Positions 38,301-43,375 of a stretch of DNA of 44,096 bases are shown here, in pieces. Below the pieces are notes generated by a model, which saw only the letters and a program-made list of their open reading frames with translations, ran no database searches and was not told where the DNA came from. This stretch comes from a virus, in IMG/VR virus record IMGVR_UViG_3300049739_000221, positions 1 to 44,096 of that record; one strand, written 5' to 3'. The position numbers and the translations under genes are program-made. Within the stretch, counting starts at the first letter, position 1. Each line of letters begins with the position of its first letter.

Positions 38301-39333
38301 ATTCTTCCCCACGGATTATAAATCTGCCTGTAGAAGAAAATCCTTCTGTGGAAAACACATTGATACGATCTCCAACAGTAAGACCATTATCAAAGTCTTC
38401 TGTTAACTCGGTTTTAGATGCAATCTTGAATGTATTGTTAATCGAAGACGTATCTAAAGCAATTTCATATAGTTGCTCTCCATCAACTGTGCCAGCACCG
38501 AAAACATTGTCTACAATACCAGATGCAAAACCTGCATTGGGATTAAATGAGTCTATGCCTTGAACAATCTCTTCTCCAATGAGATCAGATACATTACCCG
38601 CTAAAACTTTTACTTTTAATGAGTAAGAGGTGATCCAATCGGATGTGGATGCTTTTACAGTAAAATCTTTTGGTCTTACAACCTCTGGAGTGTCATTTCC
38701 TACCAGAGTGTTGAAAATAAACTTGATTGACCTATCAGTGCCTTTTGCACGATAGAAACTAGTAATATTCTTAATTAGAGTTCGCTTGTCTACCTTCTCA
38801 TTCAGATACTTTTCTGGGAAGGATGCAAGGTAGTCAGACTCAAAGTTCTTGACAATAGCATACAAGAACAGGTTGCTGATGTTCTGGACTGCCACACCTG
38901 AGTTGTGACCCACAGCAAGCGTTGTTACGAAGTTGCTTGCCTCGTATAGGTCACCTAGTTTTGTATTGCCACTGACTCCACGAGAGACATCACTGAGAGT
39001 GTTACCATTTCTCTCTTTGTAAAACAAGATCTCATCGTTAATCTTGATGTAACCATTTTCCACAGGGAAAGAAGATGCATCAATCAATTCAATAGTAGTA
39101 TCACTCGCAGATACTGCTACTGCTAATTCTGTGCCTTGTGCTAGAAGACTTTTCTCATAAAAATCGATATCACGATATTTCGTGATATTCTGAATCACGT
39201 CGAGAGGTTGACCCCTAAGTTCTAACTGCTCGTAATATTTCTCTACAACTTTAGAAAAATTTTCGTAGTCAGAAGAAATGAACTCAGGTAGTTGACTCTC
39301 GATTAGAGTGGATATTCTCCTAGTCTCTGCCAT
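29347..39333 (-). CDS. Giant baseplate protein in the gp7 position (3328 aa) with embedded YHYH domain
   Basis: 3328 aa, against 1032 for T4 gp7; called gp7-like by synteny only. The N-terminus (LIESQLPEFISSDYENFSKV, then FYRAKGTDRSIKFIFNTLVG near 195) looks like a baseplate-attachment domain. Residues about 735-850 match the YHYH family: HSPILGFAYDGNPIYGPYGY, NGRFCATPEYPAGVYAYF, FPYILGSNYYS. Repeated units: four 'I..EI..Y.....RG..GT' modules (about 88, 329, 1289, 2933); three 'INGIxQ...F.EPP' modules (about 2148, 2248, 2354); and at least seven GxGY/F...PP units. The C-terminal 500 residues are rich in I/V/T/S with little repetition and end DYYTELVVLETSIKTRN. No membrane segments. It starts 6 bases after gp6 and likely forms a large wedge or peripheral scaffold. 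Confidence 0.78.
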   Translation of the reverse strand: MAETRRISTLIESQLPEFISSDYENFSKVVEKYYEQLELRGQPLDVIQNITKYRDIDFYEKSLLAQGTELAVAVSASDTTIELIDASSFPVENGYIKINDEILFYKERNGNTLSDVSRGVSGNTKLGDLYEASNFVTTLAVGHNSGVAVQNISNLFLYAIVKNFESDYLASFPEKYLNEKVDKRTLIKNITSFYRAKGTDRSIKFIFNTLVGNDTPEVVRPKDFTVKASTSDWITSYSLKVKVLAGNVSDLIGEEIVQGIDSFNPNAGFASGIVDNVFGAGTVDGEQLYEIALDTSSINNTFKIASKTELTEDFDNGLTVGDRINVFSTEGFSSTGRFIIRGEEFEYNDKSVTQFLVSDRESNIVYAAGESVYSFSTVTSGNVKLLVLGVLYNLSTDAPVPYSEEGDRIQVSGAGFETRDPIIMTPQNTIRWILSQENAEAANPTIQSQIGDLPGDVAAVYEDSNYYYICSSSFPTRPILLANTQQKLQDQKTMRLIRKNPQVITESYKTTQRDVGILVDGTLAFSYRDFDQVKFGPITKFNISQKGAGFQDPPNVLINNIPGRARSFLAGEVVDSIELLDQTVYTVPPTVTITSGRNGKASATVTFGRITSIQVIDAGEYYTTPPTVRIIDRLGKGRFAEYNTVLANGKIVDFEQVDEGKFYSKGNVIVDILPVGDGAAATSDIVTYTKDRYKKLQSELDSSNGYAFQNYNPTKGYGYGIVANPSDLRTDLNDDGTSHSPILGFAYDGNPIYGPYGYENPLDTSSAVSRLSSAYYLKGNRLGGPNPSEFPLGTFIEDYEWRPSTQTGKLELDENNGRFCATPEYPAGVYAYFITIDINGDPAFPYILGSNYYSLPVDSNYNADLSQDDLPKYAKRLKTLGMPSNGGNTILKINKTTSGSISALNVEDSPASFKVGNRFIVNNTGTEGSGAAAIVAEVTGKTVTSLKSNDLDPTNTLAVSYIETIAPCYLFEGDTVTQEDSNYTGRVIGDISNRNEFVLENVSGTYQSDKNLNSSSNIISIILSGNGSFSAEATLLLTDGDDDVIARGRILESVSNQNSIRVEVTQGEFVVPESATKNYFLQSTVLGDTVGLEVVIYNELSKNIQAFVVDNNYALVSTSEPHNVGVGSAVNMDLIPSVADTTTTYYVRKRFYQQITLRAPSFTSVMTDSGVGKSEVLNGGIAYQAGTYEDVELIFFDQSKVRTDIGSVGDPDNAKATIVVSDYNNTGYGSVSIVTVTTKGQNYIKGDILSVADASLNRLDSTNSTQRLALEVDHVGFSLTNTVLQLRSIQKLSENDYLQINSEIVKVTSIDNNARTATVQRGQFDTVVTNHFDNTTVRLYNGIYRFQEDSRPLGDGINDPYIIDYDATTQEVTLAYNYDAPSPREVTNSSIFQDDSSPRKSINIASSTAGQNNLEFSKDVNFATYGRNTDIRIQKYYRYLFDTSHVSMSGVFLDFSASKTGTIFTEEKEISGIQPGNAGSFVAITLGFGPNISGLAQQRFPVNFDTYYYFIKASSDVNTDSASLKVIDDPLTGPKTVKFTTSTKFAYQLPDVPDYQGTGNIIYTTSSPFAEGKITKTTINNLGEGYKRSPIVEGCLVTDNNEPLLTVEWDSITQSIKGVQIDNGGKNYINPKAVVTNGDGVGAHFSVVSDQGRITRIDVLAGGSGFTFAPIVSVYEGDIDAFFESESIGLPQDISIISNGGSFHNDATIESTYRSNYAIIYKGDAKFYKGERVEQRVGSSLIFSGYVSDKGWRTGSNILRLNKVSGVVDTTLNLYSAMDPSRSIEVSDVLFTEFDSDIRTYFDNLGRYASDKGKVGSRYQKVTDSYYYQDFSYVIQSRTAIDVWRDLIKQTTHPAGFQLFGEVLIDSEQEATMPTDQTPTTSISYIELSPKTVTVERKSTRVTNSFVTVADTNLIRGQGSISIDEYDTEGIISRELTIQEPFTGRYASKEDYVGSIRSITKAADNTLVYTSLSGGVTVPAGAYAHWIKFKLVSNSNNQPAVGPFVGAGSSTQSWDTSDNYTILPNDEYVTTGSGIFDLTKIIRMDIGYLFSFGEFTNSPSSDDYEFGGLVQSTESDFSNIAYEFEVGDEITLYENAASYITLEITEVKSPAYDVVEGVIGNGNILGRKTFTLVDKANYLAYSPYNEQELFLTINGIAQEPGKSFKVSGSQITFNEPPLGPLFPQTGENLDDTYETESASLICKAFKFKDDTFNSRYLRKLRDISPNFDGIANQFDLYWEDGTAVKADPGEKLLIFINGILQEAKESAEAPLGNAYYILRRNGSQADAIVFAEPPRNFADDIDPVPVQLDQRETFFGYGVGSYDRFKIDNRLIPYRGTGPYLIFGEVDGRVKNITDGRFVLVFVDGVLQNPDSYTINGPNITFTSNLTRYIPETGQSVQNNVRLISLYGRDVPKTLSFYDYDRVGLTNEIIIRCQRVIDTSAGNQEYNEFQSRLYSFNPTTPKNLFTITSDGTRKLLGKISLIRFDELEDGTANGSSKIGVTPVDFTFTLLNASNIDFSELSYDPTQNTADDTRVSAIYVSDKADFSNPISFNNINSVFSIDISYPVDDEGKRLLARDIPEWLRGSENGNSVYDIRNNTELEIIAGDEILVDGENEFRTIEYVPGKANLRNFGLGQTAKYEHFSKVDVSNYNGIVRGEGLSVTSQIDGTGRVVSLGFNDLEWNKRDLALFFNTGILLQPTAYQYFVPPQLKFVPVDSNGGGARAEVLTKDGQVLDVVLTNGGFGYTQPPKVVVTRGYFVKRNPTRVVKSETIISVNTEVAGGGALSVVQTEILLTGEGAVSSVLSIIALGGLAGDQVKADSVFITELHTTAREAGTELRKAEYYQYTKREASGAFDQVASELNINELTITVTLDSPTAVITDISPEMGVDVITSTLHKQINAPIVYAAQDTYSVTGAFLDAPLSPTGTTAYIGNTSLFPSQGKLQIGKEIVAYNSTLGDRFLDLTRGIEGSTAQAHNAGQYLRTLPEFVTVLPVGPATILITESEVRMSSAQLVELKSQVISEQEIKQSDARYIEIENEFQIITPVVTPVIEVGIRSIATPAQETVAISPETVIVVTNTVTHDTEVRMLDDRFIQSTRNLDLDLYFDYDITKQITIIPPTTVVSAEQIAGSVSKITQINASVESISSDVVTIASTTTISEIDVQINIELGLQTQTEITKFEGFRTVSAISSVSGNITTELYAAAQPAKASMNALLTNTISRVIVTPESIPALVDFPRGADGGILGGSSEDGPKQIQQQLDLAIVATLTTIESIAITAGPSITSTYTVRAHLPQHEGREKPADVMLQREMGVLDYYTELVVLETSIKTRN

Positions 39334-39339
39334 TTAAGC

Positions 39340-41148
39340 TTACTCTGTGTAAATCGTGAATGAACTCTTTGGAATATCAACATCGAGATAAACCTCTCTC
39401 GACGCACTAATATCATTGCTTAGTGGGATAGTTCTCACTTCGATTCGATTATCGAAGAAACTACCTTCAATAACTGTCAGATCATAAAGTTTGATCTCTC
39501 CCTTAATATAATCAACCGTTCCAACAGAGTCGTTTAAAACGATTTTCTCACCTGAGATAGAGTCTATTCTATATAGGACGATTTTACCAGAGCGATCTTC
39601 GAGATAGACTGTCCAGAGAGGATATTCACTTACTTTGAAACCTGTTGACTGGACAATTACATCCTCATCACAAGTATTATCGAAAGCATTTTGGAAACAT
39701 AGTTCGTAGAAGAACTTACTATTGATCTGAGGATAAAAATCCTTTCTCATTTTCACAGTGGTAAGATTACTGTTAATACTACGATCAGCATCATCAATTA
39801 CACCAACAAACTTAGAGAATCTAAACTTGCCATTAAACTTCTCTGTATCAGAAGATGCAATGTATGCTTCTAGACCACCGAGAACCTTAGACTTAATCTC
39901 ATCTCTAGTCTGATTGGTCTTTTCTTTAGAATAGTAAATATTGGACTTTAGTTCAACATACAAAATAGAAGCATCGATGACATCAGGAGTGATGGATGCC
40001 ACCATGTATGGTTTCAGTTTATCTACAATCTCTTTTTTAGTTACAGAACTCAATCTACGTGCAGTAGATGGTTTGACAACAATCTTGACCTTACCATACT
40101 CAGGGGGATCATCCTCTTCACCACCAAATGTAATGATATCAGCAATAGCAGGATAGATCTCTCTTACAATTGCTGCATAGTCTTGTGCCGTGACTGCTCT
40201 GTTCTGTGTTCCATAGAACTTAGGAGCATTAAACTTGATCTTAGAAACAGATTCGATCTCTGCGCCCCCTAATGCCGCCTCTACGAGGTCTGTAGCAGCA
40301 GAGTAGTCAACAGTGTAGTTTAGGTTAGAATCGCCTGCAGGGGTTTCTATGATGCCATTGAAGGTGAATGCTCTTGCTCCGTTAGCATCAGGACCATTCG
40401 TTGACAGATATGTAATTTCTACTTGGTTACCAGACTCTAGTTGTCTACCTAGGACACCATCACCAAAAAATACTTCATACTGCTCATCTTCGGTTTCCTC
40501 AACATAGAAAACACTTGACTCACTCGTAATGTCTAGGATACTATCTGCTCTCGCATATATCTCTCCTAAAGTGCTTTGTGCAGATGCGAAAATACGGACT
40601 CTAAGGGACGAAACGTCTGCATTGGGGTTCTTGATCACAAAACGGTTTGATCGTGCTGCATTAACCGTATAGGTGTCAGTGATGAAGTTTCCTTCGTAAA
40701 TATCGATGCTATCAAAAGTTCCGATGTTATTAATAACAGGAACCTTAATGTCCTCAACCGCTACAAAATTGTATACGCTACCATCAAATGTAGAATTGAA
40801 ACCTGTTCCTTTTCTTAGAACGATTTCATTCGGTGCAGTGTTTGGAAATGTTATTCTAAAAGACAACTTTGCCTTTGGTGATGTTGCTGACTTGGGAGTG
40901 TAACCCAATTGCTTCGCCAGCGCCACCACATTGTCCCTGAGCGTTGCCGAATCAAGGAACGTCTCGTTCACCACCATATTAGTGTTGAACGCTGTATAAT
41001 ACGTATTATATGCCAATACGTCGAGAAGGTTCGACCATACAGAACCTTCAAAATCAAAATCAGTAAACTCTCCCTGCGATCTCAAGTATTCCTTGAGAGC
41101 AGTCTTGATATCTGCAAAGTCTAGGTTTGATAGTTGAACGTATGGCAT
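39340..41148 (-). CDS. gp6: Baseplate wedge protein gp6
   Basis: 602 aa, close to T4 gp6 (660). The N-terminus (LSNLDFADIKTALKEYLRSQ, then GSVWSNLLDVLAYNTYYTAF and ETFLDSATLRDNVVALAKQL, GYTPKS) is the conserved baseplate J/gp6 opening. The central part (APKFYGTQNRAVTAQDYAAI, REIYPAI) carries the J-like motif in which a conserved 'R.VT..DY' appears. In T4, gp6 forms the dimeric ring that ties the six wedges together. The start codon shares one base with the gp25 stop (TAATG), so the two are coupled, as expected for subunits of one ring. Confidence 0.93.
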   Translation of the reverse strand: MPYVQLSNLDFADIKTALKEYLRSQGEFTDFDFEGSVWSNLLDVLAYNTYYTAFNTNMVVNETFLDSATLRDNVVALAKQLGYTPKSATSPKAKLSFRITFPNTAPNEIVLRKGTGFNSTFDGSVYNFVAVEDIKVPVINNIGTFDSIDIYEGNFITDTYTVNAARSNRFVIKNPNADVSSLRVRIFASAQSTLGEIYARADSILDITSESSVFYVEETEDEQYEVFFGDGVLGRQLESGNQVEITYLSTNGPDANGARAFTFNGIIETPAGDSNLNYTVDYSAATDLVEAALGGAEIESVSKIKFNAPKFYGTQNRAVTAQDYAAIVREIYPAIADIITFGGEEDDPPEYGKVKIVVKPSTARRLSSVTKKEIVDKLKPYMVASITPDVIDASILYVELKSNIYYSKEKTNQTRDEIKSKVLGGLEAYIASSDTEKFNGKFRFSKFVGVIDDADRSINSNLTTVKMRKDFYPQINSKFFYELCFQNAFDNTCDEDVIVQSTGFKVSEYPLWTVYLEDRSGKIVLYRIDSISGEKIVLNDSVGTVDYIKGEIKLYDLTVIEGSFFDNRIEVRTIPLSNDISASREVYLDVDIPKSSFTIYTE

Positions 41149-41540
41149 TATCGAGTTCTCTCTAGGAAGAATTCTATGGCGACAGGAAAGTCTTCTCTAC
41201 CAATAATTTCAAATTCTAAAGCAACGTCAAATCCATTGTCGTCAAAATTAGTATCAACTTCTAAACCAGTAACCGTAATTCTTGGTTCAAACTGATCTAG
41301 AGTCTGACGAATGTCATCGCCAATTTCAGCAGCAGTCGCCACATCTAGGTGCTCAAATAGTAAATTACGAAGATTAGACCCCAGATCTGGTTGAAATGGT
41401 CTCTCGCCCTTTGAGGTAAGCAGCAAATTGACGACTGCTTGTTTAATTGCAGCATCATCCTTCTTGACAATTAAGTCACCTGTTACAGGATGGGGTTTGA
41501 ACGTTACATTCAAATCCTTGAAGGTCTGAAACTTTGCCAC
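41148..41540 (-). CDS. gp25: Baseplate wedge protein gp25 (lysozyme-like fold), GTG start
   Basis: 130 aa, the normal gp25 size. Seen: FKDLNVTFKPHPVTGDLIV, AIKQAVVNLLLTSKGERPFQ and PDLGSNLRNLLFEHLD, the GPW/gp25 signature including the 'RPFxPxLGSNLRNLLFE' core. In T4 it joins gp6 and gp53 in the wedge core and is shared by contractile injection systems. No ATG exists upstream before an in-frame TAA; the first usable start is GTG at 41540-41538, without an evident Shine-Dalgarno sequence. A CTAAATAG late element lies 24 bases upstream, so it may head the baseplate transcript. Confidence 0.95.
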   Translation of the reverse strand: MAKFQTFKDLNVTFKPHPVTGDLIVKKDDAAIKQAVVNLLLTSKGERPFQPDLGSNLRNLLFEHLDVATAAEIGDDIRQTLDQFEPRITVTGLEVDTNFDDNGFDVALEFEIIGREDFPVAIEFFLERTR

Positions 41541-41563
41541 ACGAATAGTAGAGTGTATCTTAT

Positions 41564-41571
41564 CTATTTAG
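41564..41571 (-). promoter_or_regulatory. Candidate late promoter element CTAAATAG
   Basis: Minus strand GCTAAATAGATAAG overlaps the TAA stop of the 48-aa gene and lies 24 bases before the gp25 GTG. Same family of elements as at 14022 and 26851. Confidence 0.4.
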
Positions 41572-41714
41572 CAGCCCATCAAATTATCTAGTCGCTTTCT
41601 TTCTTCTTTCAATTTCTCAGACTTCTTCAACCAATAGTCGCTAGCAGGTTGAGTGATAAGTGTCATTCCTGATCTTACAAACTTGTCGCCAAGGTCTGTG
41701 GGACTATTTGCCAT
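41568..41714 (-). CDS. Small protein between the CPYA-family gene and gp25 (48 aa)
   Basis: 48 aa, 5' to 3' on the minus strand from ATG 41714 to TAA 41568: it starts MANSPTDLGDKFVRSGMTLI and ends with a charged helix (DYWLKKSEKLKEERKRLDNL). The start is supported by AGGAG about 8 bases upstream, which lies in the end of the preceding gene; the two overlap by 11 bases. No known domain. The short length, good ribosome-binding site and position inside a coupled baseplate operon support a real gene. Confidence 0.65.
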   Translation of the reverse strand: MANSPTDLGDKFVRSGMTLITQPASDYWLKKSEKLKEERKRLDNLMGC

Positions 41715-42141
41715 TGATAATTCTCCTATAAAGTGTTGGTGACCAATATTGATAATAATCAGTCTTGTGTAATTGTTCTCTTGCCTTCTCTAATTTATCA
41801 CGCTTTTGAATGAGTAACAAGTTTCCTTCATTAAAGTTACTTTGCACTCCATTAATATGTGTTGCGTCATCCATATGATCATCAAGCGCATAGTATACAC
41901 TTTGACTCATATTAATTTCCGCAACCCGTTGCATCAGAGCGCATTCAGAGATATCGTCCTCCAAAATGTAGACTATCACGTCCGCATTTGGTAATGAACT
42001 CAGAGTCACACGCCGTAAGGCACGCTCCTCTATATGAACAGACGCAGAAAAAGCGTAGGGACATATGGCATGACCACCTAGATCCCCACGCTGCTCAGAA
42101 ATATATTTAATCCATTCCTTAACTCTACTTACCTTGTCCAC
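41704..42141 (-). CDS. Conserved phage protein of CPYA...KTDYY type (DUF1415-like, about 145 aa)
   Basis: The core reads VKEWIKYISEQRG, ICPYAFSASVHIEERALR, ADVIVYILEDDIS and EKAREQLHKTDYYQYW. I associate the ICPYA and KTDYY motifs with a family found in cyanophages, and the CPYA segment resembles the CPFA signature of DUF1415, but this was not searched. The open frame extends up to an ATG at 42243, yet that part overlaps the well-supported 47-aa gene, so the real start is more likely GTG 42141 (145 aa) or ATG 42180 (158 aa). No strong Shine-Dalgarno sequence settles this. One Cys in CPYA could be functional. Role unknown. Confidence 0.65.
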   Translation of the reverse strand: MDKVSRVKEWIKYISEQRGDLGGHAICPYAFSASVHIEERALRRVTLSSLPNADVIVYILEDDISECALMQRVAEINMSQSVYYALDDHMDDATHINGVQSNFNEGNLLLIQKRDKLEKAREQLHKTDYYQYWSPTLYRRIINGK

Positions 42142-42268
42142 GATACATTTTCTTTTTACTATTTCTGCTAGTGGCAGCATACTTCGTGTGCTTCCCACAA
42201 CCCTGTCGGGTCTTCTTGGGAGTTGGTTCGATAAATGTGCCACCAGTCAGTGAAGGACGCTTTGCCAT
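42125..42268 (-). CDS. Tiny highly basic conserved cyanophage protein (47 aa)
   Basis: 47 aa from ATG 42268 to TAG 42125. The sequence starts MAKRPSLTGGTFIEPTPKKT and ends with a KH-TKYAATSRN-SKKK-YRGQGK region; about one third of residues are Lys or Arg. I recall near-identical small proteins (MAKRPSLTGG... with a YRGQGK-like end) in many T4-like cyanophages. The charge suggests binding to nucleic acid or an acidic partner. It overlaps the following CPYA-family gene out of frame. It is too short for common ORF thresholds and easily missed. Confidence 0.78.
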   Translation of the reverse strand: MAKRPSLTGGTFIEPTPKKTRQGCGKHTKYAATSRNSKKKMYRGQGK

Positions 42269-42292
42269 GGGTTTTCTTTGAACGACTCACAT

Positions 42293-42298
42293 ATTATA
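42293..42298 (-). promoter_or_regulatory. Possible -10 box TATAAT upstream of the 47-aa gene
   Basis: Minus strand GCTATAATATG in the 36-base gap before the 47-aa gene. No matching -35 at 16-18 bases was found. It may be a sigma70-type -10 or an imperfect late element. Confidence 0.25.
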
Positions 42299-42304
42299 GC
42301 ATAC

Positions 42305-42700
42305 TTATGCTGCTGCTGCACCACCTGCAGCTGCTCCCGCACCAGTCTGAAACTGCACTGATGACGGCGCAAACGGTGCAGTCAGTGGTCTCGGTGATCC
42401 TGCAATAAATGCTTCATCCCCTTGCAGTGCTGGTTTTAACTTTTGAATGTAGATCGACTTGTTAATCAGAGTCTTGATAATCCTTGTGCCACCTGTAGGA
42501 TCAATACATCCTGGTGGTGTTGCAATGGGAACCCCTGGCACTGGAGTAACAAGAGTCCCCTCTGCAAAGAATGGTGTAGGTTTCTTGTCCATAAAGATCC
42601 CTGCCTTCACTGGAGTCCCCTTCAGTGGCGCTGCAGCAAACGTGCAAGTAGCATTGGTGCTCACAGTATCCATTGTAGTTGGAATCGCTAGTGCTGGCAT
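42305..42700 (-). CDS. Conserved phage protein with Ala/Gly-rich tail, possible PAAR-like spike tip (131 aa)
   Basis: 131 aa. It opens MPALAIPTTMDTVSTNATCT, has several Pro-rich turns (TPVPGVPIATPPGC) and a segment KSIYIQKLKPALQGDEA that resembles the 'VfINGkpaarqGD' strand of PAAR-type spike tips, and ends with an Ala/Gly tail (GAGAAAGGAAAA). Only two Cys and no His cluster, so a classic PAAR metal site is not seen. In T4, the PAAR protein gp5.4 is encoded close to the baseplate hub and wedge genes, which gives weak support. The start overlaps the previous gene by 13 bases. Treat as conserved structural protein of uncertain role. Confidence 0.6.
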   Translation of the reverse strand: MPALAIPTTMDTVSTNATCTFAAAPLKGTPVKAGIFMDKKPTPFFAEGTLVTPVPGVPIATPPGCIDPTGGTRIIKTLINKSIYIQKLKPALQGDEAFIAGSPRPLTAPFAPSSVQFQTGAGAAAGGAAAA

Positions 42701-42912
42701 AACTTGTGATCTAGGTGAACCTTAGAGTCCCTTGCAGTCATCTCTGCAACTGCACGAACCTCCTGTAACTGTATATATGTGTCATTCAGAAAGTCTACAA
42801 GGTTTTCATGTTCCTCAGATCCTGGACGACGATACATCAGCGGTCCAGGTGTCTCAACTTCCTTCAGTCTCTTCTCCAAGGAATTCAACTTCACTTGTAG
42901 TTCTTGCTCCAT
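42688..42912 (-). CDS. Small coiled-coil protein (74 aa)
   Basis: 74 aa beginning with a heptad-like helix (MEQELQVKLNSLEKRLKEVE), then PGPLMYRRPGSEEHENLVDF and a second helix. No known domain. The start is supported by AAGGAAAG about 8 bases upstream and a TATAAATT element 19 bases upstream. It overlaps the end of the 84-aa gene by 59 bases in a different frame and the start of the 131-aa gene by 13 bases. A coiled-coil adaptor or chaperone role is only a guess. Confidence 0.65.
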   Translation of the reverse strand: MEQELQVKLNSLEKRLKEVETPGPLMYRRPGSEEHENLVDFLNDTYIQLQEVRAVAEMTARDSKVHLDHKLCQH

Positions 42913-43108
42913 TTTTAAAACTTTCCTTATAATTTATACCGTATGCCCCGAAGGCACTCGAAACATCAATTTCAGGTGCTGCGTCAGCAGCCCCAAAATA
43001 GTCCGTCGCAGCATCTTCGATTGCATCGGCAAATTCATTGAACTCGTCGAACCTTTGTTCCTTTAGAACACCGTCCTTCGTCTTGTAAGTGATTTTGTGT
43101 TGTTCCAT
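42854..43108 (-). CDS. Small acidic protein (84 aa)
   Basis: 84 aa. The ATG at 43108 is chosen over an in-frame upstream ATG (43147) because GAGGAG lies exactly 5 bases before it, and the upstream choice would overlap the 37-aa gene. The sequence starts MEQHKITYKTKDGVLKEQRF and has an acidic Ala-rich middle (FNEFADAIEDAATDYFGAAD). Soluble; family not recognised. The last 59 bases overlap the next gene out of frame, a long overlap that is unusual even for phages. Confidence 0.62.
   Translation of the reverse strand: MEQHKITYKTKDGVLKEQRFDEFNEFADAIEDAATDYFGAADAAPEIDVSSAFGAYGINYKESFKNGARTTSEVEFLGEETEGS
42931..42938 (-). promoter_or_regulatory. Candidate late promoter element TATAAATT
   Basis: Minus strand GGTATAAATTATAAGG, one mismatch from TATAAATA, 19 bases before the 74-aa start and inside the 84-aa gene. 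The leader would be very short. Confidence 0.3.
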
Positions 43109-43110
43109 GA

Positions 43111-43224
43111 TTACTCCTCGTCGAATATTGAGAATACACTGCTCCACACTGAGTGGAAAAATACATATAGGAAGAATTTACCTTCCTGGTCCCTATTACG
43201 TTTCTTCGCAGGTGCTCTAGTCAT
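43111..43224 (-). CDS. Tiny protein with basic head and aromatic hydrophobic tail (37 aa)
   Basis: 37 aa from ATG 43224 to TAA 43111. It begins MTRAPAKKRNRDQEGKF, continues with an aromatic/hydrophobic stretch (FFLYVFFHSVWSSVFSIF) and ends DEE. GAGG lies 6 bases before the ATG. Its stop is 2 bases before the start of the 84-aa gene, and its last codons (GAC GAG GAG) form that gene's Shine-Dalgarno sequence. The hydrophobic segment of about 18 residues could associate with a membrane or pack in a complex. No family recognised. Good signals on both sides argue that it is translated. Confidence 0.55.
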   Translation of the reverse strand: MTRAPAKKRNRDQEGKFFLYVFFHSVWSSVFSIFDEE

Positions 43225-43225
43225 A

Positions 43226-43357
43226 CTATACCTCAGGGGATTTTTTTATATAGTTCTGAATACCTGTTACTATGTTACTTCTCAGGATACTCTCAGTTTC
43301 TTTGAGACATAGCATAATATAACTAATCTCTTCCCTAAATGTTGTCAAGGGTTTCAT
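43226..43357 (-). CDS. Doubtful small ORF (43 aa) in leader region
   Basis: An ATG at 43357 opens 43 codons (MKPLTTFREEISYIMLCLKE ...), ending with TAG one base before the 37-aa gene start. The frame stays open upstream to a GTG at 43426 (66 aa). The predicted product is helical and mildly basic. No clear Shine-Dalgarno sequence precedes either start, and part of the frame is formed by two copies of an A/T-rich 13-base repeat, so this may instead be an untranslated leader. The tight stop-start spacing with the next gene is the main support. Confidence 0.35.
   Translation of the reverse strand: MKPLTTFREEISYIMLCLKETESILRSNIVTGIQNYIKKSPEV
43239..43251. repeat. 13-bp direct repeat GATTTTTTTATAT, copy 1
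   Basis: Identical to 43376-43388, preceded in both cases by a run of G residues (GGGG or GGGGC). The copies are 137 bases apart and bracket the doubtful 43-aa ORF. On the minus strand they read ATATAAAAAAATC. Confidence 0.8.
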
Positions 43358-43375
43358 GGCAAAATTTTCTGGGGC

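Noticed and set aside
42142-42243. N-terminal extension of the CPYA-family protein
   Set aside because: It overlaps the 47-aa basic gene out of frame. The conserved-looking part begins near VKEWI, so a start at 42141 or 42180 is preferred, though not proven.
43320-43352. Minus-strand TTGACA followed by TATATT as a host-type promoter
   Set aside because: The spacing is about 21 bases, too long for a sigma70 promoter, and no closer -10 box is present.
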